Assembly: GCA_013398015.1 (NCBI GenBank)
Contig: VZRR01003262.1
Span: 526,709-590,708, forward strand
Direction of reading: 5' to 3'
From: Oreocharis arfaki
Taxonomy: Eukaryota; Chordata; Aves; Passeriformes; Paramythiidae
Length of the DNA: 64,000 nucleotides
A program made the position numbers and the translations under genes. Of this stretch, positions 1 to 12,972 are shown in pieces. Positions within the stretch are counted from its first letter, which is position 1; every line of letters starts with the position of its first letter. The notes under the pieces were generated by a model. It did no database searches. It saw only the letters and a list, made by a program, of their open reading frames with translations, and had not been told where the DNA came from.

Positions 1-1629
1 TTATATCCTCACAGGGTTCAGAGAATTGCTCACATCTGCTGACTGTCAGTGGTTGTGAAGTAAGCAGTTCTGGCCATGGCTTACTCATTACTGCCAGGCT
101 AGAGTTGTGTGGTGTGTGAGCCAACAGGCTGAAGGCAGTAAAATTTTTACAGGCCAAATACTGAAAAACTGAAGAGGGAAATGTGGCATAAATGTGACAC
201 AAAGACCAAATTTCATATACTACTGGAAAAAAAAAATCCACAGAGTAGTCCCAATGCATATCCATGGCTTGACGCTTTGATAGGTATTTGTATATCTTTT
301 AGAAAAAAATCCTTTGTTGGGATTTAAAAATAATAGTAGTTAATTAAGTGTACCTACCAACGTATTTTCTTACCTTAGGTTTTTCTATTGCTGTGAAAGT
401 AAAAATATGCAGCAAAGCTCATTAAGCTCATTGCTCTTTAACATGGCATTCTCCTTGACCCAGACCATAGACACAGATTTTGAACAGGAAGAAAAACGTA
501 TGCCTCTGACCCAAAGCAATGAGAGGATAATAACAGCTAGAAATTAAGGCAAAGTTACATAGGCAGGAGAAAATAAAAGCACAGGGCTCTGTGGTCAAAG
601 AAGAGAACAGAGAATGGTAGTTGTACTTCATCTGTGATACATTTGTATCCTGAGCACAATGGTCTCACCTTCAATGACTGGAGATACACTGTTTTGTTGT
701 TTGTATGTTTGAAGTTCTAGATTAAAGAGTTCTTTTGTGTATTTAATCACAATTTCATCTCTTTTCTCCCAGCAGCAAACTGCTAATTGCAGCTTTACAA
801 CTACAGTTGAAAGTTTTTGCTGCAGGAGTTTTTGTGGAGGTCTTATGTAAATACGTAGCTTAGCTGTAAGCCAGTGTGTCTCTTGGTGCAGTGTGAGCAG
901 GCACAGATCACAGTCCGTGTCTCTGGATTGGAAACCTGGAGAGGAGAGTATCAGGAAGTGTAATATGTAATACAGGGACTAGGGGAAGCTGCTTTGATGA
1001 GGTGTTTCTAAGTCAATCTGTCTCATTTAACAAAGACGAGATGAAAAGGTGGTTGGACCACGGTACATACATAAAGCTGCTAAGACTCCTCAGTCTATTC
1101 ATAAGGAGTTTTTCAAGAATCATGGCATGGAAGCTTATACTGAATGAATTAAGAGGGCAGATAAGGCACGCATTCAAACACGATTATTAGCAATAAAGGA
1201 AATCTTTTTCTGGATGTCATTTAGGTTAGGGTTTATCAAACATGACCTCAGACATGTGCTATGTAGATGTCTACACCTAAATTGATCAACAAGGATTTCC
1301 TTTAGAGTGGAGAGAAACAGGGTAATACGAAGTGAACTCTAGTGTCAGTTGTTTGTGTTTGCTAGATCTCCATCCACTAACACAGGCCACAAGGTAATAA
1401 GGTGAATGTCAAGGCCTGAGCTAGGCACACCTAGCATACCTTCGTGGAAGGCATGCCTGAGGGTAAGTGCAGGAGTAGTATTTTGCAGTGTTCGTCTGCT
1501 GGTTTGTACTCCCTTTAAGCTCTCTGATGAAATACATAGCAACTGTCTGGCAAGGCTTTTTCTAGAAAACCTGTGGAGCTTCCCAAAGCTGGGTCAGGTA
1601 TGAATGACCAAGGGGATAGGTGTGTGCAT

Positions 1630-2095
1630 GTCGCTGTTGCAACACGGACAGCGAGGAAAAGCGAAGGACCAAGCCAGAGACAAGGTTGAGAGAAAGTGAA
1701 TTATTTATTTAATTACAGGTGAGATTTATATAACCCTTGAATTGGTATATGGTAAAAGGTCATTGGTCTCTGGTCCAACCACCTCTCCAAGTGATTGGTT
1801 GGACTGCACAACACCTATTTTCAAAATATTTTCTACTTAGATTCATAACAGCTTTACATACAAACGACACCTGCAAGATGTTTAGAAAACCGTCTTGGTT
1901 GTTCGCATGAGAACCAACAACTTTATCACAAAATACTTGCAAACTGCTGAATTTTTCCCTGCCAGCAGCTTTTCAGCATCCGCATGTGCACAGGGACAAA
2001 TTCTGGTATAAACTGAGCCAAAATAGTAATGACAATTTTGAAGAGTCATGATGGCTCTCCTCAAGAACTGCCATGGACCATGTCCTGTTAGGACA
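1630..2095 (-). mobile_element. Probable solo LTR of an endogenous retrovirus
   Basis: Read on the minus strand, this begins TGTCCTAACAGGACA (ending at 2095) and finishes near a TGTTGCAACA block at 1635-1644. In between is a promoter-like layout: three CCAAT boxes (plus-strand ATTGG at 1741, 1762 and 1794), a TATATAAA box (1725-1732), and an AATAAA hexamer (1704-1709), then a C/T-rich U5-like segment. This order is typical of a retroviral LTR. No gag, pol or env coding follows, so it would be a solo LTR left by recombination. I could not find a target-site duplication, so the ends are approximate and the family is not named. Confidence 0.5.
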
Positions 2096-3344
2096 TTTGA
2101 AAATCACAAAATGGATAAAATATGATACCCTTTTTGGTGCTTCCTGGAGTTTAAAATTTTGTCATCCCCAAATACCAAATTTCTCTAATAAAATGTTTTT
2201 AACATACTGAAAAAAAGTAAATTAAGTAAATTGTAGCAGGTTTGAATGACGAAAGTGTGCATGAAAACTTCTGGGTTTGGGAGAATAACATTTTGGTTAT
2301 AATGTGACTTTTTTTACTATTTTTTTTCCTCTAGAATTCTTCACTGTAGCATAAGGAGAGCAAAATACATGTTTAAGTCATGGTGATTTGATGGTTCTGA
2401 CTAGAATCAAAAATGTCAGTATTAAATGAAAAAATCCTTTTAATCAACTTATACTGCCTTTATGCTCGTTCTGTTTGTCGACAGTTATGTTTCGTATTGA
2501 GTTTTCGGGCACAGAAACATGATCTGGTCCCAGTAAGTACAGTGAAATGCAACTACTGTTACACTCATCCATACTAAGCTGCATTTTTCTATACGCTGTT
2601 ATGGAGCAATATAGCATTGCTTCTGCCTTTTTTCTTTTTTTTTCTTAGTTTTCTTTAGCACTCTTCTCTATTGCTTACACTGAGTTCCAGGTCTGTCATG
2701 AGCAATTAAATCTAAAGTCTCTGAGTAACTATGGCAGGTAATTTTCAAGTAGGTATTTGCAGTTATTTCAGTTGGCATTGATTTCATTGGATTATGTTGG
2801 ATATCACTGTGTTTTAGTGGAATATTTTATTTGTTTCTCACCATGAATATTTCAGCCATTAGAAAAAATGGTCTTTGGTGGCTTAAGAGTATTTGTGTTG
2901 TCTTTTATCTTGTGATAGACTTGCCTTGTTCAAGTCTGTATATAATGAGAGATTTCTACCACTTCAGGACATCAGAAAGTTGTATCATCTTCCTTTCCAG
3001 AATCTTTCTCTCTTGCAATGCAACTGACCTAATACATCTTTAATTCAGCTTTCACTTACCTGCTGTCTCTCCACATGAATTTGCCAATATATTTAAGCTA
3101 CCTCGAAACAGGACATACATTTTTGACAGCTGTTTCAATGTTATTTGCATGTACTGCTGTAGCAACTGGGTATCTGAGTCATAGGCAGCGGCTCCACTCC
3201 ACTAGTTTTGCACAGGAAAAGAAGGCAGGAGTCTGTACAGCAGGTGTGCCTGCAGTTTTTCGTTTCCTCTCCTCACACAGACATAAATGATTTTTCAAAG
3301 CTGACATACCAGTTCTTCTGTGGCAGAAAGGCAGACAGTACTTT

Positions 3345-3433
3345 TCATAGAATCACAGAATGGTTTGGGTTGGAAGGGACCTTAAAGATCATCTGGTTTC
3401 AACCTCTTTGTCATGGGCAGGGACACCTTCCAT
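3345..3433 (-). mobile_element. CR1 LINE 3'-end fragment
   Basis: TCATAGAATCACAGAATGG followed by TTTGGGTTGGAAGGGACCTT is the reverse complement of the classic avian CR1 3' end. It continues through AAAGATCATCTGG and CATGGGCAGGGACACC. Only about 90 bp remain, so this is a severely 5'-truncated, inactive copy oriented opposite to ICA1. Confidence 0.92.
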
Positions 3434-4977
3434 AAAAGGTGTTTCGTTATTCCCAGAGTGAGACTGGTAGACATGCAATGGTAATTAAGTCCTTTATATG
3501 AATTGCAACATGAGTACAAATTTTCTTAATCAAACTTAATAGAGTGAGGTACATAGGGCTTTTGCACAAGCACAGAAAGTCATCATTAAGTCCAAAATGG
3601 CTAATTTAAGAAATGTATTATTGGAACTTGTTCTGCACTAAAATTATCTTAATTCAAATTTCAAGAATAGTTTCATTTCTTGAACAATTGTGATGTACAT
3701 CTGCTCAGGTTCAGACTTAAAGATATAATTTGGATCTGTTTATACTGTCCAAGTAGTTTTCCCTTTTGGCTAGACATGGCTCACTTAAAAAATTTCATCT
3801 CCTAAAATTAATTTCTATCGGTGTTTCTCATCAGATCACAAATGGAGATTTTAATAACGAGGGGTGAAGCATGCAAACTGAACTATACCCGCTCTTCTTT
3901 AACCATTGTTTTTATGTGTTATTCTTAAAAAATGATGGAGCAGAGATTAATGAATGCAGTGAATACTGTTCCAACCCAAGGGAACAATTGACTCAAAGTA
4001 TAGTCTGCAAAACGTAGCATATACCAAAGCACACAGAAATCAGGTTTCATACTGCGCAAGGCATTGGAAGTTCTTACATTGCACGTAGAAAAGTTTGGTT
4101 ACAGGCATTGTGTTGTATAAAGCATTACCTTTTCTGTTCTCTGACTGCACATTATCGATCTTGGATTAAAAAGAAAAGGAAAAATAAACCAGTAAGTACT
4201 TCGTTATGCTTGTGTGAAAGTGTAATGGGTGCTCCTTATCAAAACACCACTCAAGCTATGAAATTACTAGAGTTTGTGGGAGCTGAGAATCTGGTTCCTT
4301 ATATTTTCTGTGCCATATGCAGAAATGCTGTAAGTTGTGCTCTATGGTAAATACTTGGTCCTCAAACCACGGTTTGATTTCATTTTCATGTAGTCTTTAG
4401 AACAATCAGGTATGCCAGAGGGTGCTATACTTATTTAATGCGAAGATTTGCGCTGATTCCATCTGCTGGTAGAGTTTACCCAGAGCCCTGAACAGGAAGG
4501 TTTGCTATATTCCAGGCGTTTTTCCCTCTTGATTTACTTACCCTCCTCCTTCCAGCCTATACACACTGTGCATGCTTTTCAGATCGAGTAAGTGAGAGGT
4601 TGGGTGACAAATTAGACTAGAAGCATCTGTTTCTCCTTCTATGCTGGAAATGCTGAGACAAAAATATACTGTATGTAAAGTGAGTTAGTGCATTTATCCA
4701 ACGTAATTTTGGAGATGATGCTTCACTAGCTGACTTGTCCCTGAAATTAGGCTACTACTGAAAATAAATTTTGCATTTTATAGGAGACTAAAAGAAAGCA
4801 GTAACACAGATGTACTGTAGACAACATAAAGACTCCTTGAAAGTACATGACAAATCTGTAGTTTAGTAGCTGAACATATTGAATAGAGTTTTTTAACTGG
4901 GTCTAAGTATTATTTTTTCTTTAATGTTAGCATGCTTGAAGATCAGAATTTTTGTGTTCAAATAAAGATTTCCAGCA

Positions 4978-5675
4978 TACCTGCTGGAAAGTAGCTCTGT
5001 GGAGAAGAACCTGGGGGTACTTGTGGATAGCAAGCTGTCCACAGGCCAGCAGTGCCCTTGTGGCCAAGAAGGCAAATGGTGTCCTGGCGTTCACCAGGAA
5101 AAGCATTGCCAGCAGGTTGAAGGAGATGATCCTGCCCCTCTACTCTGCCCTAGTAAGGCCACATCAGGAGTGCTGTGTCCAATTCTGGGCTCCTTGGTGA
5201 GAAAGAGGCAAGGAGCTCCTGGACTGAGTGCAGTGGAGGGTGACAAAGATGATTTAGGGACTGGAGCATCTCTCTTATGGGGAAAGGCTGAGGGATCTGG
5301 GCCTGTTCAGACTCTGGAAGAGATGACTGAGAAAGGACCTTGTCAATGTCTCTGAAGTATCTGAAGGGAGAGTGCCAAAAGGATGGACCAGTCTCTTCTC
5401 AGTGGTGCCAAGCAACAGGACAAAAAGCATCAGGCAGAAACTGATGCACAGGAAGTTGCACCTGAACATGAGGAAGAGCTTCTTTTCTGTGCAGTTGACC
5501 ACGCTATGGAACGGATTGTCCAGAGAGGCTGTGGAGTCTTCATCACTGGAGATATTCTAGAACTGTCTGGACACATTCCTGTGCCATGTGCTCTGGGATG
5601 ACCCTGCTTGAGCAGGGAGGTTGAACCAGAAGATGCACTGTGGTCCTTTCAAACGTGATCCATTTTGTGATACTG
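4978..5675 (+). mobile_element. CR1 LINE, 5'-truncated copy with end of ORF2
   Basis: About 0.7 kb resembles the 3' third of CR1 and ends in TCCATTTTGTGATACTGT, a degraded octamer tail. The ORF2 (reverse transcriptase) C-terminus is still readable in pieces in different frames. NLGVLVDSKLS is in one frame; VAKKANGVLAFTRKSIASRL and KEMILPLYSALVRPH are in another. At least one frameshift therefore separates them, and stops follow. This is a dead element in the same orientation as ICA1, inside the first intron stretch. Confidence 0.95.
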
Positions 5676-8600
5676 TTTAAGAAACTGTCTTAGCAAATAT
5701 TTGCCCTTACAGTCAAGCATTCTAGAATCTGATTTTTGAGCCCCCAGGATTTAGGGTTGTAGCATTTCTTTATTTACTTATATATTTCAGTCCTTTGAAA
5801 TTATTTCAGGTTTATCTGGCATCTTACAGTTTATCAAACTGTTGATTGAATAAGATACTGCTTTCCAAATTTATGTTTTCTTATGTGCTCTCTATGAGTA
5901 TTGTACTTAGGTGTTTACATTGGGAAATTAAAAGCAGGTTGCTCTAGGTTGCTGCTTAGAAAAAGACAAAGAGTAATAATCTTTTTGATGTCAAGAGTAC
6001 CGTAAGATTTTCTTGTATTGTATAAATCTCACATCTAGCACCTATAGTTTCAAATGCCTAGAAGCTCATTCGTCTTAAAATGTTCAAGTTGTGTTTGGAT
6101 CAGGGCAGTTCTCCTAGAGTCAGGAAACTCCTGACAGTTTGCCAGCCAGGATTTTCAAGAAATTTTGTATGTTCAGCTTTAATAAAGTTAAACGTATGAA
6201 TAAAAATTTGCAGGACTGAGACCTCAATAAGGTCCTGTTTCTCATGTCTTAAGGAGTAATTGAAGAGAAAGGAGAAGAAGATTAGTATGTATTACATCAG
6301 CTTTCCCTTGAGTAGAAAACCGAAGGTTCTTTCTGATAACTTGTGTGGTATTAAGTAGCTTATGCTTTGTAAGCACTAAGCTTTTATACCTAACTCCTGA
6401 AGCCAACAAGTAATCTTAAATGATGTCTAATAATAATTTCAATTGAAAATGCACTTTTTTTGGTACTGATAAAAATCAAAAGGTCATGCTGATGTAGTGT
6501 GGGGTGTTCTTTCTTGGGTATCCTGCACTGCTATTGAAAAAAGGAGAATACTTCTGCTCAATAAACTTTCAATATCAAAAAACCTAGAAGCATCCTTAAT
6601 TTAATAGTTTTCGTAGTATCATATCTTTCCTGCTTGGCAAGAGAAATGTGTAGCATTTGGTAATGCAGCATTAAGTATCTTGAATCATCTATTTGAGTGT
6701 GATAAACATAAGGGTTTGTATTCCACATTGTGTTGTGGATCACCTCTTTCTCTTTATGAGTGCTTTAGCTTTTAAAAGAGACACTAATTACATGTTCAGT
6801 TAAGATAAATGCTGACCTTGTTCTTTGCTAAATGTCCCTGAAGAATGTATGCAGGAAGACTGCAACTCAAACTTTAAAGGTGCTTTTGTTTTATAGATTT
6901 TTTTTCTCCTTTCTTAAGGAGCTGGAGTAGGAATTCATAACTACATTTAGTAGTACTTCTTTTTTTTTAACTTGTGGCTCACCATCTCTGACAGGGTATT
7001 TATATTCCCCAGAACTAACATTCTTTGCTTACTTGGACTTTCAGTCTACAAAGCCACAGCTGTTCTTACTGTGCTTTCACCAGTGCTGTGATATACTGAG
7101 TAGGAAAGGGATTCTGGTCTCGGCTGTACCATTGTAAGATATAGTTATATATGTGACACATTTCCATTTACATCAGGTGAATTTCTCTGGATTTTCATGG
7201 CTGTAACTGAGATTAGTTTTTTCAAAGCCCTACAACATGTCTTACTTAAATCCCTACCTATTGCAGCGACTCTTTATGGCTAAAGATGTGCATAATCCTG
7301 TATTTGGATTTCAGTTAGAAGTTCCTTTTTGCACAGGCCCATGATTTTCTTTACAACTCTCCTTTTCACACTGAAGTTGTAACTGCTCTCAGGCACTTGC
7401 AGCTACAGCAAACAAAGGATTTGAGGACCTAACACAGGACAAATGTCTTTATCCAGCACTGGATGAAGCGTCTACGCTCCTCCTGCCACTGCTCCTGTCC
7501 TCCTCCATTGCTGCTGGAGGTCCGTAAGCTCTTTACCCACGTGCTGTTTTGACCAGACAGCTGTGCCTGGGATGGCACTCCTGGCATGGATAGCATGGTG
7601 CCTTGCCTGGGCTTCCATCAGGCACAAGCTGAAAGAAGTGTAGTGATCCTTGGGGATCCCAAACTAAGAGGCAGCCTCAGCTCATACCATTGTGGCTCCA
7701 ACTGGATAGGGCTTTTCACAAAATACTGTACTTCGTAGTAGAGGTCTTGGCAATAGCTGTTCCTTGTTTTTTATGTCATAGCTTAGCATTTGTCATGCTT
7801 GCCTAAGAAGTGGAAGCCACTGGAGCAATTTCCTCTTTCCTGAGGAAATTCAAATCTATGTCTACCTGACTGAAACATCTCCTAACTAAGAAGTCTTCTG
7901 GAGACCTGTGGGGTTTTTTTTGGAACTCTTCAACATGCAAAGACAATAAGCAAGACAACATCAGTAAGATGTTTTACTCGTGTGGTTAGAGCTGGATCCA
8001 GTCAGAAGTTTCAGTTGTAGTTATTATTACCAGAACTCAAGATTTGTTCATTGGTTGCTTGGTGTAATATGTGGAGTTGTCCTAGAAGACTTGCTCTTCT
8101 GGATGAATGCAGTAACCACAAAGCTATTTTGTAAAGTTAGAGTAGCACTGCTCTTTACTACAATATGAAAAAGTGTTCGAGTTTCTTTCTTTGGCATCAT
8201 CCTTTTCTATGATTAAAATCTCATGTGTAAGATTCTGCATTTATGAGAGATTTTAAATTGTGGTAGTTTCTTCCTTATGAACAGATTAGGCTGATATGCA
8301 GTACTGCTTATGTAGAGCTGATCTGATCCATGAAATAAAGTTGCCACATGTCTAGCAATCCAAGAGTCCCACAAGTTGTATGAGTAGGTTATCTGGTGAA
8401 TTTGTGATGCAGAACTTTGGCTGGTTTTCTGCCTGGTTGGAGGTCTTGTATACTCTGAGTTTGGGAAAATAAGATCAGAAATCCAGTTACCTTCATGTTT
8501 AAGATTGCATTATGAGATGTATGCATTTGTTCTTACTACGCAAGGAACTTGCTGCAAAGTTCCAGATTCACTTCTGAAGATCAGGAGCATACAAGTTTGT

Positions 8601-9673
8601 CAAATCTCTGATTGAGTTTGCATACTCTGGACAAAATGAGTTTAGTCTTGGAGTTAGGCCACAAAAGGAAATAAATGTATCATTTACTCCAGTAGTTTGT
8701 TTTCACTGTGAAACATTTTATTTTGGGGTAAATATTTTATTTTAACTGTGGAAGAGTTATAGGGCATTCATGATGTTTTGTGGTTTGAGTGTTTCCCATT
8801 TCATTGGAAGAAAACTGTAATAAAGCTTGTTTATAGAATTTAAGCAAATTTCTTCCATTAATATAGTATTTGGGTAGTGTGCAAAGCTGTCACAAAAATG
8901 GGAAATCCTGGGTACAAAATGCCCACAATCAACCTTCTACCCTGATACGAAATCATGTCAATGTTGTTGTCAAGCATGTGCAGTTTGTGGAACAGGGTGT
9001 TATACATGTACTTAATGTACTTTTTTACGTATTTAACAGGTGGTAGAAAAGTAGTTTGGAAAACTAAAACCTTTTGACGCTGAAATTGTTCATTCTTAGG
9101 AAAAGGGGACTTGATATTTTTCTGATAGCAATAAACAGGAAAGGAGCTCCTGTTTTAGAAGGAAAACTTCAATGAGTGAAATTTTTGTAGCAGATCAAAG
9201 GTGTTGAAGTGCTATATCATCGCAGATAGACTTAAAAGTTTGTCAGCATGATTTGTCTCCTACTATAGGTACATGGATATGTCTCTGACTGTGCACCTGT
9301 ATGCTATGTAGTAAACTTTCAGCTCCAAATTTGTTGACTGGCCTTTGAATTTGTCTTTCTTGAAAGAGATACCAATATAAGTGTGTTTTCCAATTGTTTG
9401 CAGTATCTATTTTATGCTAATATCCATCATAAAAACAGGAGTTAGAAAACAAAAATTCTTCGCTGAATGCGTTACAAAAAGCAGTAACAGAGAAGATAGT
9501 AAGAATACCATTTATCAGCCTGTTTTATCTTAATTTTGGTGGGATTGATGAAGATATAAATTGTAATTGAGTCTGTTCGGTTGTCCGATTTTCCTAGATG
9601 TTGTATTAGTTTTCTCTTTCATTAAAAATGGAGAAAAAAACCACTACATAAACAATTGTCCCTTTGTGTGAAG

Positions 9674-9799
9674 GTTCAAGCACAAGTGCGACATGCAAAA
9701 CTCAACTTTGACAAACTGAAGACTGATGTCTGTCAAAAAGTGGATCTTCTGGGAGCAAGCAGATGCAACCTCCTTTCTCATGTGTTAACAACATATCAG
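9674..9799 (+). CDS. ICA1: ICA1 coding exon, end of the AH/BAR domain (first exon in window)
   Basis: The exon has 126 nt (42 codons, phase 0 at both ends). The acceptor is TGTGAAG before it and the donor is GTACCC after it. The translation starts VQAQVRHAKLNFDKLKTDVC and ends NLLSHVLTTYQ. It matches the human ICA1 arfaptin-homology helix (VQTQVRLAKKNFDKLKMDVC) with only scattered substitutions. It contains the family's conserved QKVDLLGASRCN stretch, part of the last long helix of the banana-shaped dimer that senses curved membranes. Both phases agree with the next exon. Confidence 0.97.
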
Positions 9800-9979
9800 G
9801 TACCCAAGGAAAATGTTGACATCTGAAAGAACGTTTTCCTGTTAATGTGTTTTTTTAAGAGGTTACTATGGAAATATTCAACTGTAAGAGTATGTAACTA
9901 GTATTGGAGGGAAGATGTGAAATTTGCACTGAAAACAGATTTGTGTTAACATTGGCACTGAAATTTTACCCTTTTACAG

Positions 9980-10078
9980 ACAACACTGCTTCATTTTTGG
10001 GAAAAAACTTCACACACGATGGCAGCCATCCATGAAAGTTTCAAAGGTTATCAGCCATATGAATTCACTATGTTAAAG
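9980..10078 (+). CDS. ICA1: ICA1 coding exon, final AH/BAR helix
   Basis: The exon has 99 nt (33 codons, phase 0-0), between acceptor TTTTACAG and donor GTAAGG. It starts TTLLHFWEKTSHTMAAIHES and closes with FKGYQPYEFTMLK. The mammalian exon is the same apart from one residue near the end (TLK there, MLK here). It closes the folded arfaptin-homology domain; everything downstream is the flexible linker and tail. The intron separating it from the previous exon is only 180 bp, while the one after it is 7.4 kb. Confidence 0.97.
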
Positions 10079-12940
10079 GTAAGGAATATACAGATATATA
10101 CATTTGCCCAGTGATAACCAGTAAGAGATCATACAAGGATGTAGAAAGCACATGTTGATATTTTTCCCATATATTTTCTGACACATTTTGGTTTCCTGTT
10201 TAATGTCCTTCTGACTAGTAGGATCAAAAGCTGTATGTATAGTGCAGTGACTAAGGAATATTTCAAAGGAAGACGTTATTAAGGGCTGTGGGATTGTGTT
10301 TGATTATTCATTTAGCACAATCAGGGATTTATGTTGCTCTCCAAAATCTCAGAAGTGAATTAATACTATGTTGCCTTTGTATCTGTTTTTCACACTCTTT
10401 AAGAACACGTTTTTTGGACTGAATATGAGGAAGTGGATGCTCAGGGTTGCCCCATCCATACTCATGTTTTAACCCTTTACTGGGAATTACTGTTTTGTAG
10501 TACTGTTTTGTAGACTAGGTGTATTTGCTGATCCTTTGTAAACTTTCAATATGGCATATGTTCAATATCTGACTGAAGTCTGAGTTCAGAGTTTTGCCAA
10601 GTATCTAAAAATAATCACTGAGCATTGCGTGTTTTCCTGGTTATGTTTTCCCTGCATAAGAAGCTGATCTGTGTGTTGCAATTTGAGACTCAGTAGAGGA
10701 ATGGGAAAACAGTGAAAAACTTCGTGAACCTACCAGTTATCCTCATAGATGTCTTTGTCCCGTAGTTATTTTGGGCAATGCAATAACTACTTGATTGGCT
10801 ACTATTTATATGGGAGAAAAATAACATGTGCGACGGAGGTCTGATGGAAGGATTGCCGTGGGTAGGAGAGTGAGGAATGAACAGCGTGCTGCAAAGCCAC
10901 TCTTTGCTTCAAGAGACAACCCAGTTTGAAAATGATTACAAGTCGTAGCCTCAATCCATGAAATCCTTGTGCATATGTCAAGTGGAAGTTGGGCTGCATT
11001 ATTCCTTATAGCCTATGGCTACCCCATAGCTCCTGGAAAAGAAGCACCTGAAGGTATAAGGTGTAATTCATCCCAGACTACCAAACTTGTCTGTACGTGA
11101 CTGTGCCATATTTAAAGATATTTTGTAGAATGTGGGATGGGAGAGAGCAGTTTCTAAACTTTGCATAAAGAGCTTGTGAAGACTGTTACTTCTGCAGCTT
11201 GAAGCATCACAGCAGACCAAACAAACAAATTTCAGGCTCAGACTTTTCCTGATTGAGAAGGTTTATAAACTATTTCATCTTACCTAGCCTCTGAAGAATC
11301 TCTCCTTGCAGGAGAAGTCCTTGTTTGCTATAAAGTTAACATAACTTTAAGCCTCTTTCTTTCATCCTCCGCATCAGGGAAGATGGGTTTTAGTCAGAGT
11401 TTACAGTCAGATTCCAGCAGGAGACAGTTGGGCATAGCTATCTTGACATTGCTAGTAATTGTCTTCAGACTCACCAATTAAACTCCAAACCAGGGAAGAA
11501 AGTCCCCTTTACTTTCCCCCTCCCTGGATTTTGCTTGGCCAGAGTACTGCTCAGGAGCCTGGGCACCATGCTGGTGGGCTCTTCTCTTACCTTCCTGATG
11601 CTAAAAGGTTTCTGAGGATGTTTTTATCTTTCTTTTGATCCAAAACAATTTCAGTCTAATTTGTGTAGGTAGCCTGTATTGTTGCTAGGTATTTATTCCT
11701 TATGCTCTTTTATATCTAAAAATTTGTTTATTTCATCAACACATAGGATATTTCAAGACATACAGTAACATTTGGACACCTTGGAGAGAAACTTGGAGAG
11801 AAAATGCACCTGTTTTGGTGTACCCTTGTGATGGAGGATGAGAGATATTTGGGAATGCTTTGTACTGTTTGAACTTCCTCCTGTGAAACATTTCACTGTG
11901 ATTTAAATTTGAAATTAGGTTGGGAATCTATGATAAAGAAATACCATCTATATTGAACCCACACATGTAACAAGCACTCCTGTGAAGCAAAAAGTAACTG
12001 TAAAAATGGTTGTGGGTGTTGTAGTATGTTTAGGATGCAGCCTAACTTTGTTAGGAGAATCTTAAACAATTATATTGCTCACCTTCTAAACTGAAAGGAT
12101 GTGATTTCCTGTTTTTGTACTGATATGTATACTGATAAATGATGCTAATCAGGAGATAGTTTAAAACTATAGGATTTCATGTAATTCTGTGCTTTCAGAA
12201 AACAGCTGCTTGGGAGTAAGACTGTGTTAGTGGCTTTTAGTATCAGATTTTTCTTTTCTTTCAGTCTCTAGAGTGTGAGATTATTTTCTATACCAAAATC
12301 TTCTCCATGATCTCTTGTCCCCCAGCTATTAGTTTCTGATTGTTTACATTAAATGATTGCTAAAATGATTAAATCAAAATCTGGTGATTGTGTCAGGTGA
12401 GATTGTGTTGCCTAAGAGAAATGTCTGCTGCCACTTCAGATGCATTACTAGGGTAAATGTGCTCTGCTTGTCACTTCTGAAGGGTGTGGGGAGTCCTGTC
12501 TCACCTCTGCTAAACCTGGGTGTGGAATAACAATAGGTGATTATGGTTAGGGAACTGATCCCTCCCAGTCATATCATATGTTCATGCCAGAGTAACTATA
12601 TATTAAAAGGAGATGCAAACTAATTTTAGATAATTATGTGGTATTATTTTTTAATGAAGTATAGTAAATAGGTATAGCTGATCTAAGGTAGTGTCGTTTC
12701 TGATGGAGAAACTTTTGGTCTAAAACTGTACCCAATGAGGATGCCATGTCTGTTGTTGACTTTATGCATTAAAATATGCAATTAGACTATATAATGGCTT
12801 AAAATACACATAAAATATTTCAGTGTGCCCATTTCTACATTTAATTGGAAATTACTTCTTTTAGACTATTTTTCCTTGCCTTATACCATAAAAGGGGTCT
12901 TTCTTGAGTGAAAACTTTGAATTTGGTGCTTGTAAATCAT

Positions 12941-12972
12941 TTTTGTCTTTTATGATTCCATAAAAGACAAAA
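12941..12972. repeat. Perfect 14-bp inverted repeat with 4-nt loop
   Basis: TTTTGTCTTTTATG, loop ATTC, then CATAAAAGACAAAA form an exact hairpin. Outside it, AATTTG (about 12921) can pair with CAAATT (about 12985), with mismatches between. It is inside the 7.4-kb ICA1 intron. Confidence 0.85.

Larger units (their letters stand above)
1..9673 (+). other. Probable ICA1 intron (partial); no exon found
   Basis: I looked for the preceding ICA1 exon, which in mammals ends in an ELDPDLYKQMEKFRK-like sequence just before the first exon seen here. I did not find it, so this stretch is inferred to be the 3' end of a large intron. It holds a probable solo LTR (1630-2095), two CR1 fragments (3345-3433 and 4978-5675), and otherwise AT-rich sequence. 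A somewhat more GC-rich patch at 7430-7700 resembles nothing I can name. The ICA1 acceptor ends the intron at 9672-9673. Confidence 0.6.

Noticed and set aside
4999..5355. Plus-strand 118-codon frame
   Set aside because: It is part of a frameshifted CR1 ORF2 remnant, counted as mobile element.
7980..8168. LELDPVRS-like peptide considered as the missing ICA1 exon (LDPDLYK)
   Set aside because: Only four residues agree, the context does not match, and there are no fitting splice sites with the right phase.
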